From assembly GCA_029961105.1 (NCBI GenBank), contig JASBVO010000014.1, positions 1 through 64,000 of the forward strand: 64,000 nucleotides of DNA, in the 5' to 3' direction. This document shows, piece after piece, positions 55,760 through 64,000 of this stretch. Position numbers and translations under genes: made by a program. Every line of letters begins with the position of its first letter. Position 1 is the stretch's first letter. The notes under the pieces were generated by a model that saw nothing but the letters and a program-made list of their open reading frames with translations, did not search any database and had not been told where the DNA came from. Origin of the DNA: Micrococcus sp. GTDB taxonomy: Bacteria; Actinomycetota; Actinomycetes; Actinomycetales; Micrococcaceae.

Positions 55760-56614
55760 ATGACGGAGCGGATGATCCGGCCCGGCGACGCCGAACTCTG
55801 CACCGAGTCCTTCGGCGATCCGGAGGACCCTCCCCTGCTGCTCATCATGGGCCTGGGTGCCTCGATGCTCTGGTGGGACGAGGCCTTCTGCCGGCTGCTG
55901 GCCGACGCAGGACGCTTCGTGATCCGCTACGACCACCGGGACACCGGGCGTTCGGCGACCTCTCCGCCCGGCCGGCCCGGGTACAGCGGCCAGGACCTGG
56001 TCGACGACGCCGTTGGCGTGCTCGAGGCCTACGACCTCCCGGCCGCCCACGTGGTGGGCCTCTCCGCCGGAGGCGGACTGGGCCAGCTGCTCGCGCTCGA
56101 CCACCCGGACCGGGTGCTCTCGCTGGTGCTCATCAGCACCAGTCCCGCCGAGCCAGCGGACCGCACGTTGCCGCCACCGACGCGCGCATTCCTGCAGTTC
56201 GCCACCTCCGTGGACGTCGACTGGTCCGACCCCGCCTCCGTGGCCGACTACCTCGTGGACTATGAGCGCGTGCTGGCCGGGACGGAGCGCCCGTTCGATG
56301 CGGCCGGGGTGAAGGGACTCGTGGCCCGTGACATCGCCCGGGCCAGGGACATCCGGTCGATCCAGAACCACGACCTGCTCGATGACGGGGGCCACCGCCG
56401 GCCACCGCTGTCCTCGATCACCGCCCCCACCCTGGTCATCCACGGCAGCGCCGACCCGCTCTTCCCGCCCGCCCACGGGATGGCGCTGGCCGAGGAGATC
56501 CCGGGCGCCCGCTTCCGGCAGCTCGACGGGGCCGGCCACGGGCTGCAGCGGGCGGACTGGCAGGACGTCGCCCGGATGATCCTCGAGCACACGCGGGGCG
56601 CGGCAACGGAGTGA
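55760..56614 (+). CDS. Alpha/beta hydrolase (RdmC-like)
   Basis: A 284-residue serine hydrolase. The nucleophile Ser lies in VVGLSAGGGLGQ (about residue 97), the acid in IHGSADPLFPP (about 230) and the His in GAGHGLQ (about 258), completing the triad. The oxyanion region is LIMGLGASMLWWDE (about 28), as in aclacinomycin methylesterase-like enzymes. The substrate is unknown; its position facing the aromatic-type operon allows a role in ring-cleavage product hydrolysis but nothing proves it. ATG 55760 has GAGGAG six bases upstream, and TAGCGT near 55714 is a -10 candidate. Confidence 0.8.
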   Translation: MTERMIRPGDAELCTESFGDPEDPPLLLIMGLGASMLWWDEAFCRLLADAGRFVIRYDHRDTGRSATSPPGRPGYSGQDLVDDAVGVLEAYDLPAAHVVGLSAGGGLGQLLALDHPDRVLSLVLISTSPAEPADRTLPPPTRAFLQFATSVDVDWSDPASVADYLVDYERVLAGTERPFDAAGVKGLVARDIARARDIRSIQNHDLLDDGGHRRPPLSSITAPTLVIHGSADPLFPPAHGMALAEEIPGARFRQLDGAGHGLQRADWQDVARMILEHTRGAATE

Positions 56615-56656
56615 CCCCGCTGCCGCGCCCTCTACGCGCCCGCCCCTGCCGGGGAC

Positions 56657-57514
56657 TCACACCATCGTGTTCACCAGTTGGCCGAGTCCCTCGATGGAGG
56701 TCGTGACCACGTCGCCGGGCTGCAGGGCCACGCCCTGCGGCTGGCCGATGCCAGCCGGGGTGCCGGTGAAGATGATGTCCCCTGGGTACAGCGTCACGAT
56801 CCCGGACAGATAGGACAGCAACGGCCCCACGGGGAAGATCAGGTCCCGGGTGTTCCCTTCCTGGGGCACCCATTCCTCCAGGCCCCGATCGGCCGCCGTC
56901 GGGCCGGTGATGGCGCACCGCACCCCTAACGCCGCCGGATCCGTCAGCTCATCCGCCGTCACCACGGCCGGGCCGAAGGGCCCGAACCCGGGGTACGACT
57001 TGCCCAGGCTGAACTGCGGGGCCGGGGGCCGCTGCTGCACGGCGCGTTCGGAGAAGTCCTGGCCCACTGCATAGCCGGCCACCCCCGCGAGCGCGGTCGC
57101 CTCGTCCGCGTGGCCCAGTTCCCGGCCCACGACGACGACCAGTTCGGCCTCGTAGTCCATCGTGGCCCCCGGGACGGTCACGTCGGTGACAGGGCCGCTG
57201 AGGGAAGAGTGGAACTTGGTGAACACCACGGGGTAGTCCGGGAAGCCCAGGTTGGCCTCCTTGGCGTGGTCCCGGTAGTTCAGCCCGATGGCGAAGACCT
57301 GGCGCGGGTGCGGAACTGGGGCTTCGAGGTCTTCCTCGGCGTAGGGCTCGGCTGCGGAGTAATCCGCGTCAGCGGCCCACTCGACGAAGGCGGACCAGTC
57401 GTCGAAGGCGGCCATCGGATCGGCAGGGAACCGGCCGCCCGAGGCTCGTTCCACGTCCAGGGCGGTGCCGTCACGCAGCAGCACGGCTCGTCCTCGGAGG
57501 TTGGCTAGTCTCAT
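56657..57514 (-). CDS. Fumarylacetoacetate hydrolase-family protein
   Basis: A 285-residue protein with an N-terminal cap (about 1-65) and the FAH catalytic domain. IGLNYRDHAKE (about residue 76), MDYEAELVVVVG with metal-binding Glu122 and Glu124 (Asp-Tyr-Glu-Ala-Glu), GKSYPGFGPFGP (about 172) and FTGTPAGIG (about 249) are all present. Such enzymes cleave C-C bonds of acylpyruvates or act as decarboxylases in aromatic catabolism. It is the last gene of a three-gene run with a flavin monooxygenase and a ring-cleavage-type dioxygenase. ATG 57514 has AGGAAGAG about five bases upstream. Confidence 0.85.
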   Translation of the reverse strand: MRLANLRGRAVLLRDGTALDVERASGGRFPADPMAAFDDWSAFVEWAADADYSAAEPYAEEDLEAPVPHPRQVFAIGLNYRDHAKEANLGFPDYPVVFTKFHSSLSGPVTDVTVPGATMDYEAELVVVVGRELGHADEATALAGVAGYAVGQDFSERAVQQRPPAPQFSLGKSYPGFGPFGPAVVTADELTDPAALGVRCAITGPTAADRGLEEWVPQEGNTRDLIFPVGPLLSYLSGIVTLYPGDIIFTGTPAGIGQPQGVALQPGDVVTTSIEGLGQLVNTMV

Positions 57515-57557
57515 GTCGTCTCTTCCTGTTCAGTACGTGGGTGGGATGTCGGCGGGC

Positions 57558-58256
57558 TCAGCGGTTCGGCAGGGTGCCGCTGGACCCCTCCAGGACCCCC
57601 TCGGTCAGCTCGGGTTGCTCCTGGAGGCGTGCCGGCCAGACATCGGGCAGGTTCACGGTGTTCTCCTCCGCGGGCAGGTACTCACGGGCGTAGGTGCGCT
57701 TCTGGATCTCGTCCACGCTCAGGCCCTGCGCGCGTGCCTCGACCAACAGGTCCGGGTCGAACTGGGCGCCGAGCTGGTCTGCCGCGAACTCCTGGGAGGC
57801 CCACATCCATTCCTTGGACTTCAGCCAGTCGCCCCATACGTCCACCTGGATCTCGACGCCGTTGCCGTCCGGGTCCACGTAGTACATGGACATGGTCATG
57901 CCGTGGTGCAGGTTCAGGGCCGGGACGATGCCCTCGCCCCGCAGCCGGACGTAGTTGTCCAGCCACTGGTCGAAGTCGGCGTACTCGAAGGCGGTGTGGT
58001 GCAGGCCGGCCGTGTGCGGCTTGTCCACGGGGACCTTGGTGCCGGGCAGACGCAGCAGCGCGATGCGGTGGTTCGCCGCGTCGTTCGTCAGCCAGGCGGC
58101 GCCTTCGGAGTAGAAGACCGGCTGCAGGCCGGCCACGAGTTCGTACCAGCGCACCATGGCGTCCACATCCAGGGTCATGAACGTGGCGTGGTGCAGCTGC
58201 GGAGGGTTGATGGGCCGGGGGCGGCGGGTGGACGCGTACGTGCTCTTCTCGGTCAT
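57558..58256 (-). CDS. VOC-family extradiol-dioxygenase-like protein
   Basis: A 232-residue vicinal-oxygen-chelate protein. Two beta-alpha-beta modules supply His22/23 in LHHATFMT, His83/84 in LHHTAFEY and Glu132 in NGVEIQVD, the His-His-Glu iron set of type I extradiol dioxygenases, in a one-domain form. It is the middle gene between the FAH hydrolase and the flavin monooxygenase (43 and 54 bp gaps), so ring opening of a hydroxylated aromatic is the likely job. The C-terminal 70 residues have no recognised domain. ATG 58256 has AGGAGAG upstream. Confidence 0.82.
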   Translation of the reverse strand: MTEKSTYASTRRPRPINPPQLHHATFMTLDVDAMVRWYELVAGLQPVFYSEGAAWLTNDAANHRIALLRLPGTKVPVDKPHTAGLHHTAFEYADFDQWLDNYVRLRGEGIVPALNLHHGMTMSMYYVDPDGNGVEIQVDVWGDWLKSKEWMWASQEFAADQLGAQFDPDLLVEARAQGLSVDEIQKRTYAREYLPAEENTVNLPDVWPARLQEQPELTEGVLEGSSGTLPNR

Positions 58257-58310
58257 GACGTGCTCTCCTGGGGTGTGTGCTTGGGAAGGATGGGTCGTCG
58301 GTGGGACGGG

Positions 58311-60185
58311 TCAGCCGGCGTCCAGTGCGGGAACCCGGTCGGTTGAATCCATGGGCGCCCAGTTCCGGCCCGTCTCGGCAGTCGTGGCGGGGGCGTCGTC
58401 GCCGGTGGCCAGGATGGTGTCGAACGCCGCGGCGAGGGCCCGCTCGGGGTCCTGCACCGCGTCCAGGGAGCGGTAGGCCACGTACCGGTCGGGCCGGACG
58501 ACGACGACGCCGCCGCGGTTGATGCCGCGATGCTTGGTCCACGCCATGCGCACGTCCACGTAGTCACTGCCCTCCAGGCCCACGGTGTGCGCCTTGACGG
58601 GCAGGCCACGGTCCTCGGCGAGCTTTCGTGCGGCGTCTACCCAGTCCTGGCCGTCCTCACCGGCCAGAACCAGGAAGTGACCACCCGAGACCAGGTCGCC
58701 GAGGGCCACCCGTTCGTTCTCCCGCTCCACGAAGGCATGGGGCAGCGGATGCCCCGGCTTGGTCGAGGGTTCGTAGAGGCGTACCGGGTCCAGGGGCACA
58801 TAGGCCGGGGACCCGTCGTCGACGACGGCGGTGGAGTCATAGCGATAGCCGAATTCCACGTTGTGATGGCGGAACTCCATGGTCTGGGTACCGACGGCCT
58901 TGTTCAGTGCATGCCGCTTCTCGGCCGCACCCGGCAGGGAGTCGTCCCAGAGAGGCATGACCTCGGCCCAGTTCTGCTCCGGGGTGTTCTCCGGGGACAG
59001 GTTCAGCGCCTTGTCGATGGTGAAGTGGTTCATGGCCGAGGCCACGGCGGTATCCACGTTGTCCTGGTCCACCGGCTGGCGCTCGGCCTCGTAGGTGTCC
59101 AGCAGCGCGTCGCCAGCCTTGCCCTGCAGGACGAGGGCGAGCTTCCAGGCCAGGTTGTAGCCGTCGTGGATGGCGGAGTTCAGGCCCAGCCCACCGGTGG
59201 GTGGGTGCCGGTGCGCCGCGTCGCCGATGAAGAACACGTTGCCAACCCGGAACTTCTCGGCCACCACGCCCTCCATGACCCAGGGCGAGACCTTGTGCAC
59301 GGTCAATAGGGAGCGGTCCACGCCCAGGACGTTGCTGAGCCGGTCGATGACCTTCTCGTCCTGGAGGGCGTCCGGGTCGTGGGTGGCGTAGTCCAGGTGC
59401 ACCACCCACTCCTCGGACTTCGGCCCCCAGTGTTCCGGCCCCATGGCCACCAACACGCCGGAGGACCAGGACCCGCCGAACTCCGGGTTGACCAGCCAGC
59501 GGATCAACACGTCGTCGTCCGTGGCCCACTCGGTCAGGTCGGCGGAGAAGTGGACGGAGACCATCATCATCAAATCCGTCGGGCCGGTCATGCCGACCCC
59601 CAGGGCCGGGCCGACCGTGCGGCCGCGGTCCGCGGCGATCACGTACTGGGCCCGCACCGTGTACTGCTGCCGGGAGTCCTTGTCGAGGACGGTGGCGAGG
59701 GCACTGCCGTCCTCCTGCATCTCGATCCCGACGACCTCGTTGTTGAAGCGGATGCCCCGGGGATCCGCGTGGATCTTGCGGGCATGCTCGAGCATCACCG
59801 GCTCCAGGCGGATCTGGGGCAGGTTGCAGGTGCGGCAGGGGCTGGCGGCGATGTAGTCGGGATCGGTGTAGCCGCCACCCCAGACCTCGAGATGGCCCAG
59901 CCGCCGGCCGTTGTACTCATGGTCGCCCGCCAGGCCGGCGTACCAACCGGTGGCCTTCATGTTCTCCGCAGGAGTGCTGCGCTTGTACACTTCCGGGGCC
60001 ACGCCCACCTCGGTGAAGATCTCCATGGTGCGCTGGTTCAGCACATGCGCCTTGGGCAGCTTCGAGGTGTACGGGAGGGAGCTCACCAGCAGGTGCTCCA
60101 CTCCGAGCCTGGAGAGATTCATGGACGCGGCCAGTCCCGCGCCTCCCCCGCCGATGATCAACACGGGAACATGGGTATCCGACAT
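58311..60185 (-). CDS. FAD-dependent aromatic monooxygenase (PheA/TfdB-like)
   Basis: A 624-residue class A flavoprotein monooxygenase. GGGGAGLAAS (about residue 12) binds FAD, and VFFIGDAAHRHPPTGGLGLN (about 325) is the GD motif with the pteridine-binding region. The DG-like motif reads AADRGRTVG rather than DGxxS. The thioredoxin-like C-terminal domain (about 470-610) typical of phenol hydroxylases is present. It would add OH to an aromatic ring using NADPH and O2. First gene of the operon; a GntR regulator is divergent. ATG 60185 has AGGAGG upstream. Confidence 0.85.
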   Translation of the reverse strand: MSDTHVPVLIIGGGGAGLAASMNLSRLGVEHLLVSSLPYTSKLPKAHVLNQRTMEIFTEVGVAPEVYKRSTPAENMKATGWYAGLAGDHEYNGRRLGHLEVWGGGYTDPDYIAASPCRTCNLPQIRLEPVMLEHARKIHADPRGIRFNNEVVGIEMQEDGSALATVLDKDSRQQYTVRAQYVIAADRGRTVGPALGVGMTGPTDLMMMVSVHFSADLTEWATDDDVLIRWLVNPEFGGSWSSGVLVAMGPEHWGPKSEEWVVHLDYATHDPDALQDEKVIDRLSNVLGVDRSLLTVHKVSPWVMEGVVAEKFRVGNVFFIGDAAHRHPPTGGLGLNSAIHDGYNLAWKLALVLQGKAGDALLDTYEAERQPVDQDNVDTAVASAMNHFTIDKALNLSPENTPEQNWAEVMPLWDDSLPGAAEKRHALNKAVGTQTMEFRHHNVEFGYRYDSTAVVDDGSPAYVPLDPVRLYEPSTKPGHPLPHAFVERENERVALGDLVSGGHFLVLAGEDGQDWVDAARKLAEDRGLPVKAHTVGLEGSDYVDVRMAWTKHRGINRGGVVVVRPDRYVAYRSLDAVQDPERALAAAFDTILATGDDAPATTAETGRNWAPMDSTDRVPALDAG

Positions 60186-60282
60186 GGGTGCCTCCTAGAG
60201 CCGGCCGACCAGTACGAGCGGCCTCAGCGTGGCCGTGAATCTCGTGGTCGACGAGTGGGCGTCTATGTGACGCTGCTCACAG

Positions 60283-60311
60283 ACCTTACGCACGCAATCT
60301 CGTCATGGCAA
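60283..60311 (-). promoter_or_regulatory. Promoter of the aromatic operon with overlapping operator
   Basis: On the minus strand TTGCCA (60306-60311) is 17 bp from TAAGGT (60283-60288). The quasi-palindrome TTACGCACGCAA (60286-60297) overlaps the -10, a suitable place for repression by the GntR protein encoded next to it. Confidence 0.55.
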
Positions 60312-60360
60312 GAGAAAAAAGATATTCCACCCAGAAGCCGAGATAATCGCCTCATCGGCC

Positions 60361-60366
60361 TACACT
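60361..60366 (+). promoter_or_regulatory. -10 element TACACT of the GntR gene (leaderless)
   Basis: TACACT ends 6 nt before the ATG at 60373. Confidence 0.55.
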
Positions 60367-60372
60367 GGGGCC

Positions 60373-61050
60373 ATGACCGTGAGCCCCGTGAAGAAGACGC
60401 TGTCCGTGGAGGTCTATGACCGCCTCCGCACGGAACTGCTCCGCGGGGACTTCGCGCCGGGCGCCAAGCTCCTGATCGGGGAGATCGCCAGCCGCTTCGG
60501 CGTTAGCGCCTCTGTCCTGCGCGAGGCCATGGCACGGCTGGCCCAGCAGGGGTTGCTGCGCGCAAACCCGCAGCGGGGGTTCTCCGTCCCGGAGCTGAGC
60601 GTGGAAGTCCTCGAGGACCTGTCACTGGCCCGGCGGCTCATCGAGACCACCGCCCTGCGCGAGTCCATCAAAGATGGTGACCTGGCTTGGGAATCGACCG
60701 TCATGGCCGCCCACCACCGGCTCCATCACACCCAGTCCACCGACTCACACGGCCACCTGACCGAAGCGTGGGACCGGGCCCACCGGGAGTTCCACCACGT
60801 GCTGCTGGCCGGTGGCCGAAGCCGCACTCTCACCGAGGTGGCCACCGGATTGCGGGACCGCACCGAGCTGTTCGTGCACTGGTCACGGGAGCTGACCCAC
60901 GACGACACGCGAGATGTCCCGGCAGAGCACCAGAGGATCGCGGACCTCGCCCTCGCCCGGGACGCCGACGGCGCAGCACAGGCCCTTGACGAGCACATCC
61001 AGCGCTCGGTCACCGCCCTGGTGGAGCACCTCGAGACCACCCGGAGGTAG
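60373..61050 (+). CDS. GntR-family (FCD) transcriptional regulator
   Basis: A 225-residue regulator. The winged helix-turn-helix is at about 10-75 (EIASRFGVSASVLREAMARL as the DNA-reading part) and an all-helical FCD ligand domain at about 80-215 includes the metal/ligand-type His in HREFHHVLL (about 135). FCD-type GntR proteins usually repress an adjacent catabolic operon until a pathway acid binds. The divergent monooxygenase operon is the obvious target, and a palindrome covers its -10. ATG 60373 follows a TACACT -10 by six bases. Confidence 0.88.
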   Translation: MTVSPVKKTLSVEVYDRLRTELLRGDFAPGAKLLIGEIASRFGVSASVLREAMARLAQQGLLRANPQRGFSVPELSVEVLEDLSLARRLIETTALRESIKDGDLAWESTVMAAHHRLHHTQSTDSHGHLTEAWDRAHREFHHVLLAGGRSRTLTEVATGLRDRTELFVHWSRELTHDDTRDVPAEHQRIADLALARDADGAAQALDEHIQRSVTALVEHLETTRR

Positions 61051-61136
61051 TCACCACCCCGGCCATCCGGACCGCGTCACGGCTTGACGCGCCCCGGCCA
61101 TGACGGACGAGCCGGCGCAGGGGCTGTTCTCCCGGC

Positions 61137-62024
61137 CTACTGACGTGTCGCCCCGCCGGGCGCGCAGCAGCGTCCTGGTCCCTGCAGGAACTCCCGGAAC
61201 GTCATCGGCACCACCCCGGTGACCGCCTCGATGTCCCGGCTGACCACGTCCAGTTCACCAGCGGCGATCGCGGTGTAGGTGGACACCCAGGCGTCGGCCT
61301 GCCACGCCGGTGGATTCCACGCCTTCCGGGACTGGTACGCCTCCTCCACCGTCTCGTCGTGGAACCGCACCCCGGTCCCCTCGACCTCGGAGATGATCCG
61401 CGCGACCTCCTCGAAGCTCAGGGCTTCCGGCCCCGTGAGGCGGTACGCCCGCCCGGCGTGCGGGGCAGGGTCCCGCAGGATGGTCGCGGCGGTGCGGGCG
61501 ACGTCGTCGTGGGCCACGAAGGCGCACCGGCCCTGCCCGGCCGGGCCGCGGATGACCCCGTCCTCACCCACCACCGCGCGGGCCAGGTCCATGTAGAAGC
61601 TGTCCTGCAGGAAGGTGTAGTCCATGCCCGAGGCGGCCAGGTCCACCTCGGTGGCCGCGTGCGTCCGGGCCAGGGTGAACGTCGCCTCGGGGCTCGCCCC
61701 CAGGAAGGACGTGTAGACCACGTGCCCCACTCCGGCCCGCGCCGCCGCCGCGACGAAGGCCTCGTGCTCCGCCTGGCGGTCCTCGGACTCGGAGGCGGAG
61801 ACCATGAACAGCACGTCCACGCCGGCCAGGGCCTCCGTCACGGCGTCGGAGTCCGCGTACGGGGCCGCGTGCACGGTGGCGTCCGGCAGTTCCGGCGCCC
61901 GGGCCGGGTCCCGCACCAGCAGCCGCAGTGGGGTCCCGACGTCGGCCAGCAGCCGGGCGACGCGGCCGCCGAGCCGGCCGGTGGCGCCGGTGACGGCGAC
62001 GGGCGTGGTACTGGGCTCTGACAT
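61137..62024 (-). CDS. NmrA-like NAD(P)-binding protein
   Basis: A 295-residue atypical short-chain dehydrogenase. GATGRLGGRVARLL (about residue 13) is the Rossmann GxxGxxG motif, and the rest follows the NmrA/QOR2 pattern (FMVSASESEDR, VVYTSFLGASPEATFTLARTH). The usual catalytic Tyr-Lys pair is absent, so it may sense redox or reduce quinones. ATG 62024 has GGAGG five bases upstream. It is divergent from the small membrane protein gene, 26 bp away. Confidence 0.8.
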   Translation of the reverse strand: MSEPSTTPVAVTGATGRLGGRVARLLADVGTPLRLLVRDPARAPELPDATVHAAPYADSDAVTEALAGVDVLFMVSASESEDRQAEHEAFVAAAARAGVGHVVYTSFLGASPEATFTLARTHAATEVDLAASGMDYTFLQDSFYMDLARAVVGEDGVIRGPAGQGRCAFVAHDDVARTAATILRDPAPHAGRAYRLTGPEALSFEEVARIISEVEGTGVRFHDETVEEAYQSRKAWNPPAWQADAWVSTYTAIAAGELDVVSRDIEAVTGVVPMTFREFLQGPGRCCAPGGATRQ

Positions 62025-62038
62025 GGCAGCCTCCGGGC

Positions 62039-62044
62039 TAGAGT
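62039..62044 (+). promoter_or_regulatory. -10 element TAGAGT of the 62051 gene (leaderless)
   Basis: TAGAGT ends 6 nt before the ATG at 62051 and lies in the 26-bp gap after the divergent NmrA start. Confidence 0.5.
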
Positions 62045-62050
62045 CGCCGC

Positions 62051-62710
62051 ATGGGCAGGGCGAGATCGGGTTTCCAGTGGTATGCCGACGGTACACGGCT
62101 GGTGTTCGCCCTGCCCGGTTCCGTTCCCGGCAGTACGGCGCGGATCCCGTGGGGCCTGGTGTTCCTCGGCGCCGCGCTCTGCCTGCTCGGTGGCTGGATG
62201 GCGTTCGGCGTCGGCCAGGACATCCTGACCGGTACCTCGCAGGGCGGCACGGGCCGCGCCTCCCGGGTTCCGCAGTCGATCCTGTTCCTCACCGCCCTGG
62301 TGCTCATCCTCTCCCCCGCCGGGATCCTGTGGCAGGAACGCCGGTCCATCCGGAGGGCGACACCCCAGTACGTCGTGGAGACCGACCACCTGACAGTGGA
62401 CACCTACGAGGGCCGGTACCGGATCCCCTGGGCCGACATCCTCGGTATCGAGGTCGACCCGGGCACGAAGGAATTGTTCTCCTCGGCGGTGACCCTCCAG
62501 CTGGCGCGATCGCCCGGGACCTACCTGGAGTACGCAGTGAGCTGGTCACAGGAGCCCGGGACCTCGCTGCGGTTCTCCCGGCAGGCCCGGATCCTGCTCG
62601 ACGGGGTCGGCACCCTCCGGCACTATGCATCACACCCGGAGGATCGCGCGGAGATCGGTGCGGATGTCTCCGCGGAACGCGCCAATGCCCTGGTGGGCCA
62701 GACGGTGTAG
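62051..62710 (+). CDS. Membrane protein with PH-like C-terminal domain
   Basis: A 219-residue protein with two transmembrane helices (about residues 33-54 and 74-95) and a soluble beta-rich C-terminal half (about 105-200) that looks like the PH-type domains of small membrane proteins. The family and function are unknown. ATG 62051 follows a TAGAGT -10 by six bases. The next gene, an alpha/beta hydrolase, starts 4 bp after its stop, so the two are co-transcribed. Confidence 0.72.
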   Translation: MGRARSGFQWYADGTRLVFALPGSVPGSTARIPWGLVFLGAALCLLGGWMAFGVGQDILTGTSQGGTGRASRVPQSILFLTALVLILSPAGILWQERRSIRRATPQYVVETDHLTVDTYEGRYRIPWADILGIEVDPGTKELFSSAVTLQLARSPGTYLEYAVSWSQEPGTSLRFSRQARILLDGVGTLRHYASHPEDRAEIGADVSAERANALVGQTV

Positions 62711-62714
62711 GACC

Positions 62715-63407
62715 ATGGACGCCATGGACACCCGGGAGGAACGCCTCAGCATCCCCGTCGGCGAGGGCACCGTCACCGCCGCCCATGCCCGCACCGCGCA
62801 CACGACCGGCCGGCCCGGAACGCCGCCGACCGTGGTGCTCGCGCACGGCGCCGGGGCGGGCATGGACCACCCGTTCCTCACGGGATTCACCGGCGCCCTC
62901 ACCGACGCCGGCACGGCCACGTGGCGCTTCAACTTCCCCTACGCGGAGGCCGGGAAGAAGTTCCCCGACCGCGCACCGGTGGCCATCGCCACGTGGCGGG
63001 CGGTGATGGAGGCGGCCCGCGAGCGCGCCGGCGGCGGGCCGGTCTGGGCGGCGGGCAAGTCCTTCGGCGGCCGGATGGCCTCGATGGCGGTGGCGGAGGG
63101 CATGGCGGCCGCCGGGCTGGTCTTCCTCGGCTACCCGCTGCACCCGCCGGCCAGGCCGGAGAAGCTGCGTGACGAACACCTCTACGGGCTGGAGCTGCCC
63201 ATGCTCTTCCTCCAGGGCACCCGTGACCCGTTCGCCCTGCCCGGCGAGCTGGAGCCGGTGGCCAGGCGCATCGGCACCAACGCCGTCGTGCACCGCGTGG
63301 CGGAGGCCGACCACTCCTTCAAGGTGCCGCGGGAGCGCCGTGGCCAGGAGCAGACCGGCGCCGACCTGGCCGTTCCGGTGCTGGAGTTCATCACCCGCCA
63401 CTCGTAG
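62715..63407 (+). CDS. Alpha/beta hydrolase (KANL3/Tex30-like)
   Basis: A 230-residue hydrolase. LAHGAGAGMDHPFLTG (about residue 42) is the HGxGxxxxxP oxyanion segment of the KANL3/Tex30 group, the nucleophile Ser is in AGKSFGGRMAS (about 115), Asp in QGTRDPFALP (about 175) and His in EADHSFKVP (about 200). Substrate unknown. ATG 62715 or ATG 62724 starts it, both without a strong ribosome-binding site, which fits coupling to the preceding gene. Confidence 0.8.
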   Translation: MDAMDTREERLSIPVGEGTVTAAHARTAHTTGRPGTPPTVVLAHGAGAGMDHPFLTGFTGALTDAGTATWRFNFPYAEAGKKFPDRAPVAIATWRAVMEAARERAGGGPVWAAGKSFGGRMASMAVAEGMAAAGLVFLGYPLHPPARPEKLRDEHLYGLELPMLFLQGTRDPFALPGELEPVARRIGTNAVVHRVAEADHSFKVPRERRGQEQTGADLAVPVLEFITRHS

Positions 63408-63466
63408 TCCGGCCCATCCCCAGGACGGGCCGGCGGTTCCCGGGACGTGCGGTGTCCCCGGCACGC

Positions 63467-64000
63467 CTACCGTCGTCGCGGCAGCCGCATCAACGCCTCG
63501 AGCGGACCCACCCGGAACCGGCGGGTCCACAGCCAGGCGAAGAGCAGGGACGCCAGGCACAGCACGGTGGTGACCGTGAGGCCGCCGGCCAGCGAGTCCG
63601 GTCCCGGCCGGACCACGGCGGCCAGGACGAGCAGGTGGCCCACGTAGACGGTCAGGGAGAGCCGGCCCATGGCAGCCAGCGCCGGAGCCCGGCGGGCCAG
63701 GAAGCGCTCCGCCAGCAGGCACGCGCCGAGCATGAACAGGGCGGCGCCGGTGCTCGAGATGAGCCACAGCGGCATCTGGGAGTGGCCGGTGACGGACACC
63801 AGCCGGTCCCAGTCAACCGTCCGCCCAGGCTCCCCCACCAGCAGGACCAGCAGGCGGGAGAGGGCGTAGGCCCCGACGGCGGCTGCGGCCCCGCCCACGA
63901 GGAGGACCCGTTGCAGGCCCCTGTCGCGCAGGTCGAGCCGGCCGAGAGCCATCCCGAGCAGGAACGGCGCCACCCAGACGACCGCCGGATAGGACCCGGC
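63467..64000 (-). CDS. DUF418-like membrane protein, C-terminal part (runs off the window)
   Basis: About 177 residues of a polytopic membrane protein open to the right edge; the true start lies beyond. Four hydrophobic helices are visible, with GRLSLTVYVGHLLVLA (about residue 115 of the visible part) and a terminal GPLEALMR, a pattern of the DUF418/acetyltransferase-like membrane family. The beginning of the visible part reads SYPAVVWVAPFLLGMALGR, so the in-frame GTG at 63973 is not the start. Function unknown. Confidence 0.65.
   Translation of the reverse strand, partial: AGSYPAVVWVAPFLLGMALGRLDLRDRGLQRVLLVGGAAAAVGAYALSRLLVLLVGEPGRTVDWDRLVSVTGHSQMPLWLISSTGAALFMLGACLLAERFLARRAPALAAMGRLSLTVYVGHLLVLAAVVRPGPDSLAGGLTVTTVLCLASLLFAWLWTRRFRVGPLEALMRLPRRR

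Overview
The window comes from a very GC-rich actinobacterium, most likely a Micrococcales/Micrococcaceae-type organism (Citricoccus, Kocuria, Micrococcus or Arthrobacter relatives); the genus cannot be fixed from sequence alone. Support: a monomeric NADP-isocitrate dehydrogenase, an LpqY-SugABC-like sugar importer, a CatR/PerR-like regulator beside a monofunctional catalase, an HspR-type (HAIR) operator before hsp20, frequent GTG/TTG starts and dense packing on both strands. About 50 protein genes are called. No rRNA, tRNA, CRISPR array or prophage was seen; the only mobile DNA is the end of a probable IS21-family element at the left edge.

Layout. 1-8.7 kb: a membrane protein cut by the IS end, a MacB-like ABC pair, trpS, xthA, a small membrane protein and two MFS exporters. 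8.7-13.3 kb: an ABC-2 exporter whose two permeases are fused into one chain, then an MHS-family symporter. 13.3-15.8 kb: folD and glyA (one-carbon metabolism), with tandem repeats at the folD 3' end. 16-19.5 kb: a flavoprotein, then peroxide defence (CatR/PerR-like regulator and catalase). 19.6-22 kb: a coiled-coil membrane protein, purU and a gamma-carbonic-anhydrase-like protein. 22-26.7 kb: a translationally coupled LpqY-SugABC-like operon with a LacI-type operator. 26.9-35.8 kb: housekeeping and redox enzymes (GCS2-family ligase, PhzF, GNAT, TrxR-like, SDR, D-2-hydroxyacid dehydrogenase) and an HrpB helicase split by a frameshift. 35.9-42.1 kb: a glutaminase-STAS-cNMP fusion, a P1B-type ATPase, an APC permease and Hsp20. 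42.2-49.9 kb: icd, a WS/DGAT-like acyltransferase, purH with a low-complexity insertion, and a CYTH-CHAD protein. 50-55.6 kb: an MFS transporter and two tandem secreted metallophosphoesterases. 55.7-61 kb: a small aromatic-catabolism-like operon (flavin monooxygenase, extradiol-type dioxygenase, FAH hydrolase) facing a GntR regulator. 61-64 kb: an NmrA-like protein, a membrane protein, an alpha/beta hydrolase and a DUF418-like membrane protein cut by the window edge.

The most general signal is promoter architecture. About 19 genes have a TANNNT-like -10 hexamer ending 6-7 nt before the start codon and no Shine-Dalgarno, which predicts leaderless mRNAs; this also decides many start codons. Operon-internal genes instead have Shine-Dalgarno sites and 4-8 bp overlaps. 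The most unusual protein-level observations are the fused ABC-2 permease, the three-domain glutaminase, the split HrpB, the paralogous phosphoesterases that differ at a Ser/Cys in the signal peptide, and the PurH insertion.
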